59,286 nt of DNA. Source: Pusillimonas sp044464525. GTDB taxonomy: Bacteria > Pseudomonadota > Gammaproteobacteria > Burkholderiales > Burkholderiaceae_B. The stretch spans positions 1 to 59,286 of the forward strand of contig NZ_JBIQLE010000021.1 in assembly GCF_044464525.1 (NCBI RefSeq), in the 5' to 3' direction. The translations under genes and the position numbers were made by a program. Positions 32,228-40,886 of the stretch are shown here, in pieces. The notes beneath the pieces are model-generated. The model had not been told where the DNA came from, ran no database searches, and worked only from the letters and a program-made list of their open reading frames with translations. The first letter of the stretch is position 1. Each line of letters begins with the position of its first letter.

Positions 32228-34639
32228 TCAATCAGCAGACGCCGAACCGTCTTCCAGCACGACATCCAGCGCCTGCTCCACATTCTCAAGAAACACGAAC
32301 TTCAATTGCTCTCGAGCCTCTTGCGGGATGTCTTCAAGATCCTTCTCGTTGCGCGCCGGAAGCAACACTGTTCGGATGCCCGCCTGCAGCGCCGCCAGTA
32401 CCTTTTCCTTGATGCCGCCCACCGGCAGCACCAAACCCCGCAGGCTGATCTCGCCCGTCATTGCATGGTCGTAGCGCACCGGGCGGTCCGCCATGAGCGA
32501 AGCCAGGGCCACGAACATCGCCACCCCCGCGCTGGGACCATCCTTGGGAATCGCCCCGGCCGGCACGTGCACGTGAATATCTTGCTTCTCGAATCGCTCC
32601 ATGTCGATGCCCACGCGCGCCGCCTTGCCCTTGAGCAGCGTAAGCGCCGCCTGTGCGCTTTCCTTCATCACATCGCCAAGCTGGCCCGTAAGAATAAGCC
32701 GGCCCGAGCCCGCGGAACGACTCGCCTCAATGAACAGAATGTCGCCGCCCACCGGCGTCCAGGCCAGGCCCGTGGCTACGCCCGCCAAACTCGTTCGCAT
32801 GGCCAATTCACTTTCGTGTTTATGCGGGCCTAGTATCGCGCGCAGATCAGGTTCGTCTACCGTGACTTGCTGGTCAGAGCCCTCGGCGATACGCATCGCG
32901 ACGTGGCGGAACACACTGCCGATTTCGCGTTCGAGATTGCGTACCCCCGCTTCACGCGTATAAAAATGAATGATCGCTCGCAATGCCTCATCGGTAAGCC
33001 GGCACTGCTCAGGGGTAAGTCCGTTGGCTTCCAGTTGACGGTGCACCAGATAGCGCTGGGCAATCTGCATTTTTTCAGCTTCGGTGTAGCCTAGAAGCTG
33101 AATGACCTCCATCCGGTCGCGCAGCGGCCCTGGGATCGCGTCCAACACGTTGGCCGTGGTGATGAACATCACCCGGGACAAATCAAAAGGAACAGCCAGG
33201 TAATTATCACGGAAGGCCGAGTTTTGTTCAGGGTCGAGCACTTCAAGCAAGGCCGCAGCCGGGTCGCCATGCACGCCGCCTCCGCCAAGCTTGTCTACCT
33301 CATCAAGCATCAGCACACAGTTGCGCGCCCCCGCTTTATGCACCGCCTGGATGATGTTGCCGGGCAGTGCGCCGATGTAGGTGCGGCGGTGGCCGCGTAT
33401 CTCGGCCTCGTCGTGGACACCGCCCAAGCCCAGGCGTGCGAATTTGCGGCCCGTGGCCTTGGCGATGCTTTGGCCGAGCGAGGTCTTGCCCACACCGGGC
33501 GGGCCCACGAAACACAAGATGGGGCTGCGCCCCTCGGGATTGAGCTTGCGCACCGCCAAGTATTCAAGAATACGACGCTTGATTTTTTCAAGCCCATAGT
33601 GATCCGCATCGAGTGTTTCACGCGCTTGGGCGATATCGATGCGCTCTTCGGTGGCGATGTTCCACGGCAGCTCGGTGAGCCAGTCCAGATATGTGCGCAG
33701 CGACGAGTACTCGGCCGATGCATCGGGCATATTGCTTAAGCGGCGCAGCTCTTTGCGCGCCACTTGCTCGACTTCCTCGGGCATGTTCGCCTTGGCGATG
33801 TCGGCCTCGATCTCGGCCATTTCAGCGGCATTGCCTTCCGTCTCGCCCAACTCGCTCTGAATGGTCTTCAGTTGCTCACGCAGCAGCACCTCGCGCTGGC
33901 GGTCCTCGAAACGCTCTTTTGTCTGCTTGTCGATGTCGTGGCTAATGCGCAGCACCTCGGCGAAATGCACCAGAAAGCCAAGCACCTTGTCCAGACGGGG
34001 AAGCAGATCGAAGGTCTCGAGTATGTCTTGCTTTTCAGATGGCTTGAGATCCATCAGCCCCGAGACGAAATCGGCAAGCACAGCAGGCGAAGTGATGCCG
34101 GCCGCCGTATTGGCCAGTTCGGGAGGCGCTTGCGGCAGCATACCCAGAATGTCGCCGGTACGCGCTTTTAGTTGTAGCATGCGCGCCTCGATTTCGGGGC
34201 TGGTGGTCTCTGGCTCGTCAAAAGCCTCAACCCTGGCGACCAGATAAGGATGATCGGGCAGGTATTCCTTGATGACGAACCGCTGCTCGCCCTGGCAGAT
34301 GAGGTGGTGGTTGCCATCTGGTGTGGTGACGTAGCGCAGGATGCTTGCCAGTGTGCCCACGCGGTGAAGGTCAACGCCCAATGGTTCGTTGTTTTCGGCA
34401 TCGCGTTGCAGCACGATGCCCACCTGTCGCCCCGCGCGGGCCGCGTCCTGCGCTGCCTTGATGGAGCTTTCCCGGCCGATGCCGATGGGCGCCACCATTT
34501 GCGGAAACACCACCAGGTTGCGCACCGGAATGATGATCAGCGCATCTTCGGGAATATTCAGTTCGATTTGCTCGCCGGCCTCGGTTTGCTGGGCCGGCGC
34601 GTTGTCGGTAAGAGGCTGGTCGGATGTCTTGCTGTCCAT
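32228..34639 (-). CDS. lon: ATP-dependent protease Lon
   Basis: Degrades misfolded and short-lived regulatory proteins in the cytoplasm. The 803 residues include the N-terminal substrate domain (DALIIIPVRNLVVFPQMVAP), the AAA+ module with Walker A GPPGVGKTS (about residue 365), and the serine-lysine protease domain with PKDGPSAG (catalytic serine) and LRGLVLPVGGIKEKVLAA (catalytic lysine). The start follows AAGGGA. It lies 46 bp after the hsp20 gene, an arrangement that fits a heat-stress operon. Its 3' end abuts the giant inverted repeat. Confidence 0.98.
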   Translation of the reverse strand: MDSKTSDQPLTDNAPAQQTEAGEQIELNIPEDALIIIPVRNLVVFPQMVAPIGIGRESSIKAAQDAARAGRQVGIVLQRDAENNEPLGVDLHRVGTLASILRYVTTPDGNHHLICQGEQRFVIKEYLPDHPYLVARVEAFDEPETTSPEIEARMLQLKARTGDILGMLPQAPPELANTAAGITSPAVLADFVSGLMDLKPSEKQDILETFDLLPRLDKVLGFLVHFAEVLRISHDIDKQTKERFEDRQREVLLREQLKTIQSELGETEGNAAEMAEIEADIAKANMPEEVEQVARKELRRLSNMPDASAEYSSLRTYLDWLTELPWNIATEERIDIAQARETLDADHYGLEKIKRRILEYLAVRKLNPEGRSPILCFVGPPGVGKTSLGQSIAKATGRKFARLGLGGVHDEAEIRGHRRTYIGALPGNIIQAVHKAGARNCVLMLDEVDKLGGGGVHGDPAAALLEVLDPEQNSAFRDNYLAVPFDLSRVMFITTANVLDAIPGPLRDRMEVIQLLGYTEAEKMQIAQRYLVHRQLEANGLTPEQCRLTDEALRAIIHFYTREAGVRNLEREIGSVFRHVAMRIAEGSDQQVTVDEPDLRAILGPHKHESELAMRTSLAGVATGLAWTPVGGDILFIEASRSAGSGRLILTGQLGDVMKESAQAALTLLKGKAARVGIDMERFEKQDIHVHVPAGAIPKDGPSAGVAMFVALASLMADRPVRYDHAMTGEISLRGLVLPVGGIKEKVLAALQAGIRTVLLPARNEKDLEDIPQEAREQLKFVFLENVEQALDVVLEDGSASAD

Positions 34640-34685
34640 GGCTGTCCCTTATATTGGCTGTATCGACGCTGGTCGAAGGCGTCCC

Positions 34686-35087
34686 TTATAGCTTGCGCAG
34701 CGTAAGTACCAGGCAGCCATTTGTTAGGGTGGATTCTTGAATTTCGAACCGACCGGCGGGCAGTTCGATGCGTCGTTCGAAACGGCCGTATGGGATCTCG
34801 ATGCGGCGTATCTGCGTCGACGCCGGCGCGGGCATGGGGCGCTCGCCCACTACCAGCAGCGTGTCGCCGTCGATCAGGACTTTGACGCGATCGGAAGCCA
34901 CGCCGGGCAGGGCCACCAGCACCGACAAATGAGTGGGCGTCTCGAATATATCGGCGGGGGGCTCCCATGTGGGGCCGCGCGCCGTGCTTTGACTCAGCTG
35001 GAAGAACTGGCGGTGCAGGCGGTCGGCCTGTTCCAGCATGTCCATGGCTTGCGCCCACATCAAGCCGGGCGATTTTCGATAGGTCAT
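34686..35087 (-). CDS. Small heat-shock protein, Hsp20/alpha-crystallin family
   Basis: Holdase chaperone that keeps unfolding proteins soluble. The 133-residue product contains an alpha-crystallin domain (about residues 45-130: PPADIFETPTHLSVLVALPG through FERRIELPAGRFEIQE). The usual C-terminal I-x-I tail is not obvious; the protein ends LVLTLRKL. It is upstream of lon on the same strand, so chaperone and protease are likely co-expressed. I do not see a clean sigma-32 promoter above it. Confidence 0.9.
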   Translation of the reverse strand: MTYRKSPGLMWAQAMDMLEQADRLHRQFFQLSQSTARGPTWEPPADIFETPTHLSVLVALPGVASDRVKVLIDGDTLLVVGERPMPAPASTQIRRIEIPYGRFERRIELPAGRFEIQESTLTNGCLVLTLRKL

Positions 35088-35115
35088 TCTGGTTTCCCCA
35101 AGATCGGCTCATAAG

Positions 35116-35136
35116 CAACTATAGAGTCAACTATAG
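35116..35136. promoter_or_regulatory. Direct repeat in the hsp20-lon promoter region
   Basis: CAACTATAG occurs at 35116-35124 and again at 35128-35136, a 12-base period, 29 bp above the hsp20 start. On the minus strand each copy supplies a TATAGT -10-like box. One of these has a weak TTGCAG -35-like box at 18-base spacing. The site may be a promoter with a duplicated -10 or a regulator site. Confidence 0.45.
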
Positions 35137-35266
35137 AAGCAAATTGTGGGCCGCTGCAACGCGGCCACCAGAGCGCGCCACATGACGCCCGGGCGAGGGC
35201 GCTTTGCTCACCGACGAGATACCTGGAGAAGGGTCACGTCGGCGCCTGCGGTCGGGACATGAAAGT

Positions 35267-36976
35267 TCAGGCCGGGCAGGCATACTCAATGATCAACTGC
35301 GCCGACACCATGCCGTTCCACACGTTCTGCTCAAGACGATATGCCACATCAATGTTTTCGGGAAGAAGGTCGGCGTGGTTGAACCAGATTGCATCAAATC
35401 GCTGGTGGCCGCGCTCGAGGCTAAGCTTCAGGTGCTTGTCCTTGAGCAGGCGCTGGTGGTGTACCCGAAATACGTCGCGAAACACAGGCGGGGGAAACCC
35501 TGCCCCCCACACTTGCTCGGCCAGCATGCCCGCAACCTGTGCATTGGCGTAGCCTGTTTCAAGCGAGCCGTCGGTTTCTATGACCGGCTCGAAACTGTCG
35601 CGCCCTGTCAATTGACGTACAGCCTCGTCAAAGCCTTGCAAGAAGCGATCATAGGCCTCTTCACGCAGAGTCAGGCCGGCCGCCATGGCGTGGCCGCCAA
35701 ACTTAAGAATGATGCCGGGGTGCCGCTTGGAGACCAGGTCAAGCACGTCGCGTAAATGCACGTCGGGTATGGAGCGGCCCGACCCGCGCAATTGCCCCGG
35801 CTCGGAACGTGCGAACGCCAGGGTGGGACGCCAATAGGTTTCCTTCAGGCGCGATGCAACGAGGCCAACCACCCCCTGATGCCACTCCGGATGGTAGACG
35901 CACACGCTGGCGCTGATGGCCGGTTCACCTTGCTGCATGGCCTGCAGCGCTTCTTCTCGCATGGTGCCTTCTATACCGCGCCGCTGCTGGTTCATCTCAT
36001 CCAGCTCGCGCGCCAGTTTCAGGGCCAGGTTTTCGTCGTCCGTAATCAGGCAGTTGATGCCCAGGCTCATGTCGGCCAGGCGCCCGGCTGCATTGATGCG
36101 CGGACCCAGGGCGAAGCCCAGGTCGAACGTGGTGGCTTGCCTCGGTTCGCGGCCCGCCACGGCAAAAAGAGCGCGCAGCCCGGCTTGCATGCGGCCGGCC
36201 CTTATCTTCTGCAGGCCCTGCGTGACCAGCAGCCGGTTGTTACTGTCGAGTTTGACGACGTCGGCCACTGTGCCCAATGCCACCAGGTCGGCGAGCATAT
36301 CCAGGCGGGGCCCGCCGTCGGCGGCGTATACGCCACGGCGTCGCAGCTCGGCTCGCAAGGCGAGCATCAGATAGAAGATTACGCCTACCCCCGCCAAGTT
36401 CTTCGAAGGAAAGCCGCAACCGGGCTGGTTGGGATTGACGATGGCAAGGGCGTCCGGCAAGGTGGGGCCGGGCAAATGGTGATCGGTGACCAACACCTGC
36501 ATTCCGGCCTCCCGTGCCGCAGCCACGCCGTCGACGCTGGCAATGCCGTTATCGACCGTGATCAGCATGTCGGGCTTGCCGGCATGGTGTTTCAGTGCAA
36601 GCTGGACCACTTCGGGTGACAGCCCGTAGCCGGTCTCGAATCGGTTGGGAACCAGAAAATCCACGTCGGCGCCCATAGCACGCAGGGCGCGCAAGCCCAC
36701 CGCGCAGGCCGTTGCCCCGTCGCAGTCGTAGTCCGCGATGATCAATAACTTTTGGCCCGCAGCGATGGCATCGGCCAGGATGCCCGCCGCGGCGTCCACG
36801 TGGGTCAAGTGAACGGGCGGTATCATCGCGCCCCATTTCAACAGGGTTTCATCGGCGTTGCGTACGCCGCGGGCCGCCCACAGGCGGCACAGCAAAGGAT
36901 GAATTCCCGCCGCCTCCAGCGCCATGAAGGCGCTTTGGTCGGGGGAACGGGTACTTAATTTCGGTACAACCACCAT
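35267..36976 (-). CDS. recJ: Single-stranded-DNA-specific exonuclease RecJ
   Basis: 5'-3' exonuclease of recombination and mismatch repair. The 569 residues carry the DHH-family motifs: DYDCDGATA (about residue 83), TVDNGIAS, VTDHHLPG and, in the DHHA1 half, GFALGPRINAAGRLAD and LKFGGHAMAAG. Its start overlaps the end of the RpfE-like gene by 22 bp. In Xanthomonas and many betaproteobacteria recJ neighbours prfB-lysS; here they are about 32 kb apart. Confidence 0.96.
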   Translation of the reverse strand: MVVVPKLSTRSPDQSAFMALEAAGIHPLLCRLWAARGVRNADETLLKWGAMIPPVHLTHVDAAAGILADAIAAGQKLLIIADYDCDGATACAVGLRALRAMGADVDFLVPNRFETGYGLSPEVVQLALKHHAGKPDMLITVDNGIASVDGVAAAREAGMQVLVTDHHLPGPTLPDALAIVNPNQPGCGFPSKNLAGVGVIFYLMLALRAELRRRGVYAADGGPRLDMLADLVALGTVADVVKLDSNNRLLVTQGLQKIRAGRMQAGLRALFAVAGREPRQATTFDLGFALGPRINAAGRLADMSLGINCLITDDENLALKLARELDEMNQQRRGIEGTMREEALQAMQQGEPAISASVCVYHPEWHQGVVGLVASRLKETYWRPTLAFARSEPGQLRGSGRSIPDVHLRDVLDLVSKRHPGIILKFGGHAMAAGLTLREEAYDRFLQGFDEAVRQLTGRDSFEPVIETDGSLETGYANAQVAGMLAEQVWGAGFPPPVFRDVFRVHHQRLLKDKHLKLSLERGHQRFDAIWFNHADLLPENIDVAYRLEQNVWNGMVSAQLIIEYACPA

Positions 36977-37899
36977 TTACTCCATGTGTTGCGGCCGCCG
37001 CGCAGCCACTTCGCCAAGCGGGCCATGGCGCGCGGTTCGAGCGTGACGATTTCATTGCGTCCTGTAAGCACCAGTTCGGGCTGCGTTCCTTGTCGCGCCA
37101 GCGGGACAAAGACCTCTGCCTCGAGCTCGGCCAGGGCGGCCAGCCAGCCGCCCCAGTCCTGGGCCATGAATGGGGCAAGCAGGGCTCGATAATGACGGGT
37201 TTCGACGGGCGAAGGCGCTGTAGCCAACTGTTCCATTCGACCCCCGCCGAACAACCATAAGCCATTGACGGGGCGCTCGCCTTGCGCCTGTCGGGCCAGG
37301 TTGACGGGGTGATCGAACCACAGCATCTGTATTTCGTTGAACAGGCGTCTCCAGGGGCGCACGGCTTCGTCTTGCGGCCACCAGTCGTTGACTGAAGCCG
37401 TCGCCACCACGGATGGGCTTGTGCTGTGGAAGGCGAAGCCGGGGGGCGGGTCGATGCGCCAACGCGTATGGCTGTCGTGATGCAGATGGAAACCAGTTTC
37501 GTCGAACAGCGTTTGCGCCGATTCGAACAAGGCTACACTCTGCTCTTGCGTAATATTTAGGTCGAGCGCAGTGAGCAACGCCGTGCTGCTTTGAGTGGGA
37601 GCCATGTGGATCAGCTCGGCCAGCCAAACTGGCTGCTTCGGTTCGATATCGCGGTTTTCGGTCAATAAAGGCCCTAATCCCGCGTTAAGATTCTGTTGCG
37701 GCTCGGGCGAGAAACGGGCTTGTTCCAACTGCCACTGCTCGTAGGCGGTGCAGCCTGAAACCTCCGGTTCGACGGCTTGCATCCTGGCCCGCCCGCCCGA
37801 AAGCCAGCCCACGAAAGTGGGAGCGGTTTTTTCAAGGTGAGGAAGCAGCGCCCGTGCCGCTTCGGGGCCGGGCAGCGCGCCTGGAAGTACGATGTGCAT
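36955..37899 (-). CDS. RpfE-like conserved protein (apparent phosphoglycerate-mutase-type regulatory protein)
   Basis: A 314-residue protein of a family found next to recJ in Xanthomonas (rpfE in the rpf cluster) and in Burkholderiales; the call rests on the location and on residue patterns such as HIVLPGALPG at the start and NGLWLFGGGR in the second half. The biochemical activity is unknown. It is translationally coupled to recJ. The start ATG is 18 bp from the divergent reading frame that contains lolC. Confidence 0.65.
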   Translation of the reverse strand: MHIVLPGALPGPEAARALLPHLEKTAPTFVGWLSGGRARMQAVEPEVSGCTAYEQWQLEQARFSPEPQQNLNAGLGPLLTENRDIEPKQPVWLAELIHMAPTQSSTALLTALDLNITQEQSVALFESAQTLFDETGFHLHHDSHTRWRIDPPPGFAFHSTSPSVVATASVNDWWPQDEAVRPWRRLFNEIQMLWFDHPVNLARQAQGERPVNGLWLFGGGRMEQLATAPSPVETRHYRALLAPFMAQDWGGWLAALAELEAEVFVPLARQGTQPELVLTGRNEIVTLEPRAMARLAKWLRGGRNTWSKWWLYRN

Positions 37900-37974
37900 G
37901 CGTGAATTGTAGTCTGTGTGAATCAGCGCGAATCGGCACAGGCATGGACGAGAACAAAAAGGTGGTTTGCAAGA

Positions 37975-39246
37975 ATGTCTTATGAATTTTGGATAGGATC
38001 GCGCTATGCCGGCGTGTCGCGCGGCGCCCGGCGGGGCGGCCGGCGGGACCGCTTCGTTTCCTTTATCGCCGGCACCTCAATGGCGGGCATCGCGCTGGGC
38101 GTTGCCGCATTGATTGTGGTGCTGTCGGTGATGAATGGCTTCCAGACCCAGGTCAGAGACCGCATGCTGTCGGTCCTGCCGCACGTCGAAGTCTTCGTTC
38201 CCGGTACCGAACCCGGTCAGGTGCTCGAGCAGTGGGAAGACCTGGCGGCTCAGGCTAGGCGCCACCCCGCCGTCAAGGGCGAGGCTCCGTTCGTTGCGGC
38301 GCAGGCCATGCTGGTGCGGGGGCAATCGCTTAGCGGCGTTCAATTGCGAGGCATCGAGCCCGGCAGCGAAGCGGCGGTATCCGATATTGCGGCACAAATG
38401 ACGGACGCCGACCTGAACGTACTCGAACCAGGCTCATTTGCCATCGTGTTGGGAAGCCATCTGGCCGATGCCTTGGGCGTGCGCCCCGGCGATACCTTAT
38501 TGGTTTTGGCGCCGCAGGGTTCAGTGTCGCCGGCGGGGTTCACTCCACGCATGCGCCAGTTCACTGTCCGGGGAATATTTTCCTCTGGCTATTACGAATA
38601 CGATGCATCGATGGCGTTCATCAACGTGCAGGATGCTGCGCGTGTGTTCCGGGACAGCGGAACCAGCGGCATTCGGCTGCGCATCGACGACATGCAGCGC
38701 GCGCCGCAAGTGGCTCAAGAACTGCGCGATATGGTTCCGCCGTACGCAAGGGTGCGCGACTGGACCGAGAACAATCGCACATGGTTTGCCGCCGTGCAAA
38801 CCGAGAAGCGCATGATGTTCCTGATTCTGGCCTTGATCGTGGCGGTGGCCGCTTTCAATCTATTGTCGTCATTGGTGATGGCAGTCAAGGACAAGCAGTC
38901 GGACATCGCCATCTTGCGCACCCTGGGTGCGACCCCGCGTGAAATCGGGCGCATCTTCCTGGTGCAGGGCGCTCTTATCGGGGTGATCGGCACCTTGGCA
39001 GGGGTGGGCCTGGGCATGCTGGTCGCCTACAACATCGACGTGATTGTGCCTTTCATCGAACGTATGTTGGGCATTGAGTTCCTGCCCCAACAGATATATT
39101 TCATCAGCGAACTGCCATCGAATCCCGAGGCAAGCGATATCATGATCGTTACCATCACCTCTTTGGTTCTTTCTTTGCTGGCCACCATCTATCCAAGCTG
39201 GCGGGCGTCGCGGCTGCAACCGGCACAGGTACTGCGCCATGACTGA
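37975..39246 (+). CDS. lolC: Lipoprotein-releasing system membrane subunit LolC/E
   Basis: Part of the LolCDE complex that extracts lipoproteins from the inner membrane. The 423 residues start SYEFWIGSRYAG, the family hallmark; an upstream GTG at 37918 would add 19 residues without family support. A first membrane segment (FIAGTSMAGIALGVAALIVV), a large periplasmic domain and three C-terminal membrane segments (AFNLLSSLVMAV, GVIGTLAGVGLGMLVA, VTITSLVLSLLATIYP) are visible. A single subunit gene serves here in place of separate lolC and lolE. It overlaps lolD by eight bases. Confidence 0.95.
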   Translation: MSYEFWIGSRYAGVSRGARRGGRRDRFVSFIAGTSMAGIALGVAALIVVLSVMNGFQTQVRDRMLSVLPHVEVFVPGTEPGQVLEQWEDLAAQARRHPAVKGEAPFVAAQAMLVRGQSLSGVQLRGIEPGSEAAVSDIAAQMTDADLNVLEPGSFAIVLGSHLADALGVRPGDTLLVLAPQGSVSPAGFTPRMRQFTVRGIFSSGYYEYDASMAFINVQDAARVFRDSGTSGIRLRIDDMQRAPQVAQELRDMVPPYARVRDWTENNRTWFAAVQTEKRMMFLILALIVAVAAFNLLSSLVMAVKDKQSDIAILRTLGATPREIGRIFLVQGALIGVIGTLAGVGLGMLVAYNIDVIVPFIERMLGIEFLPQQIYFISELPSNPEASDIMIVTITSLVLSLLATIYPSWRASRLQPAQVLRHD

Positions 39247-39955
39247 CACGTTAACGAACAACCCCGACCATGTCCTGATCGCCCGCAATCTGGTCAAGTA
39301 TTACGACGAAGGCGGCCAACGCGTCGATGTGTTGCGCGACGTAAGTCTGCACGTGGCACGCGGCGAAATGGTGGCGGTGGTGGGGGCTTCCGGTTCTGGG
39401 AAAAGCACCATGCTGCATTTGCTTGGCCTGCTTGACCAGCCCAATTCGGGCTCAGTGTGGGTCGACGGCGAATCGGGGGATGGCTTGTCCGAGGCCCGCC
39501 GCAGCCAAGTGCGCAACCGCAGCCTGGGCTTCGTCTACCAGTTCCACCACCTGCTTTCCGAATTTTCGGCCCTGGACAACGTGGCCATGCCCCTTATCGT
39601 GCGCCGACAAAGCCGCGGCGCCGCACGCGAGCAGGCGGCCGACATGCTTGAGCAGGTCGGCCTGGCCCATCGCATGGGGCATTACCCAGGCCAGCTTTCC
39701 GGCGGTGAAAGGCAGCGCGTGGCGTTGGCCAGGGCGCTGGTCACCAAGCCGGCCTGCGTGTTGGCCGACGAGCCCACCGGAAACCTCGATAGGCACACCG
39801 CCCAGACCATGTTCGAGCTGCTGGTGCGCTTGAATGAAGAATCGGGTACGGCGTTTGCCATCGTTACTCATGACCCGACCCTGGCCGCCCTGGCCGACAG
39901 GCGATTGTTCATGGATGATGGGTCGCTGGTCGATGCCGAGGCAGACGCGCGCTGA
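39239..39955 (+). CDS. lolD: Lipoprotein-releasing system ATP-binding protein LolD
   Basis: ATPase of the LolCDE complex. The 238 residues carry Walker A GASGSGKST (about residue 45), the signature LSGGERQRVALARAL, Walker B VLADEPTGNLD, and the switch histidine in IVTHDPTLA. NQLVKYYDEG-like N-terminal residues and the LLGLLDQPNSGSVWVDG stretch are typical of the MacB/LolD group. It is coupled to lolC. Confidence 0.95.
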   Translation: MTDTLTNNPDHVLIARNLVKYYDEGGQRVDVLRDVSLHVARGEMVAVVGASGSGKSTMLHLLGLLDQPNSGSVWVDGESGDGLSEARRSQVRNRSLGFVYQFHHLLSEFSALDNVAMPLIVRRQSRGAAREQAADMLEQVGLAHRMGHYPGQLSGGERQRVALARALVTKPACVLADEPTGNLDRHTAQTMFELLVRLNEESGTAFAIVTHDPTLAALADRRLFMDDGSLVDAEADAR

Positions 39956-40022
39956 TGCAGCATGGCTGATACGCTATTGCGAATAGTCTGCCCAATGGAC
40001 GTTGGGATAAAGGACCGTTTCC

Positions 40023-40847
40023 ATGCTGATCGATACGCATTGCCACCTGGATGCATCCGAATTTGATCATGACCGTAATGAGGTCATTGCCAGAGCGCAG
40101 GGCGCGGGCGTGGACCTTATCGTCATTCCCGCCATCAATCGCGCCAATTTTGCACGAGTACGGCAACTGGCGCATTCGTTCCCGGGCGGGGCTTACGCGT
40201 TGGGCATCCATCCCATTTGCGTGCCCCAGGCAGCCGACACTGATCTTGAAGTGCTCGAGCACGAGATAGAAAAGTCGTTGGATGATCCGCGTTTCGTGGG
40301 TGTCGGCGAGATCGGCCTGGATTTCTTTCTTCCCCAGCTCAAGACTGAATCCATGCGGGAACGGCAGGAAAATTTTTATTCAGCCCAACTCGACCTGGCT
40401 GCGCGATTCAATCTGCCGGTAATACTGCACGTTCGTCGATCGCAAGACATCTTGCTCAAGCATTTGCGCCGACGCCCCCGAATTGGGGGTATAGGCCATG
40501 CCTTCAACGGAAGTTTTCAGCAGGCCGAGCAGTTCATTGAACAAGGCTTTGTGCTGGGGTTCGGAGGCGCCATGACCTTTGACCGAGCCTTGCAGATAAG
40601 GCGGCTGGCGGCCGGCTTGCCGCTGGAGTCGTTAGTCCTGGAAACCGATGCGCCGGATATCCCGCCCGCCTGGCTGGAAATCGGCAGCCGCAACGAGCCG
40701 GCCAGCGTGGCGGGCGTCGCCGCCTCGCTGGCCGAACTTCGGGGCACAACGGCCGATCAGGTCAGGGCGGTTACTGGGGCCAACGCGCTACGAGCCTTGC
40801 CCCGCTTGGCACGCAGGCTGGGGGTCGGGGCCGGCGTGGCGCGCTGA
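40023..40847 (+). CDS. tatD: TatD-family metal-dependent deoxyribonuclease
   Basis: A 274-residue TIM-barrel hydrolase. Metal ligands are visible: DTHCHLD at the N-terminus, the glutamate in GEIGLDFF, HVRRSQDILLKHL, GHAFNGSFQQAE and the aspartate in LETDAPDIPP. Relatives are 3'-5' DNases and some repair D-aminoacyl-tRNA or process RNA. It follows lolD on the same strand after 67 bp, with AAGGAC upstream of the start. Confidence 0.9.
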   Translation: MLIDTHCHLDASEFDHDRNEVIARAQGAGVDLIVIPAINRANFARVRQLAHSFPGGAYALGIHPICVPQAADTDLEVLEHEIEKSLDDPRFVGVGEIGLDFFLPQLKTESMRERQENFYSAQLDLAARFNLPVILHVRRSQDILLKHLRRRPRIGGIGHAFNGSFQQAEQFIEQGFVLGFGGAMTFDRALQIRRLAAGLPLESLVLETDAPDIPPAWLEIGSRNEPASVAGVAASLAELRGTTADQVRAVTGANALRALPRLARRLGVGAGVAR

Positions 40848-40886
40848 GGCAGGCTTGGCGCTGCGCCGATGCCGCTCCAACGAGAG

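Noticed and set aside
32159..32231. Three GCACTCAA motifs as a regulator array for lon
   Set aside because: They lie at the 3' end of lon with irregular spacing (17 and 48 bases), so promoter control is unlikely; mentioned only as part of the composite locus.
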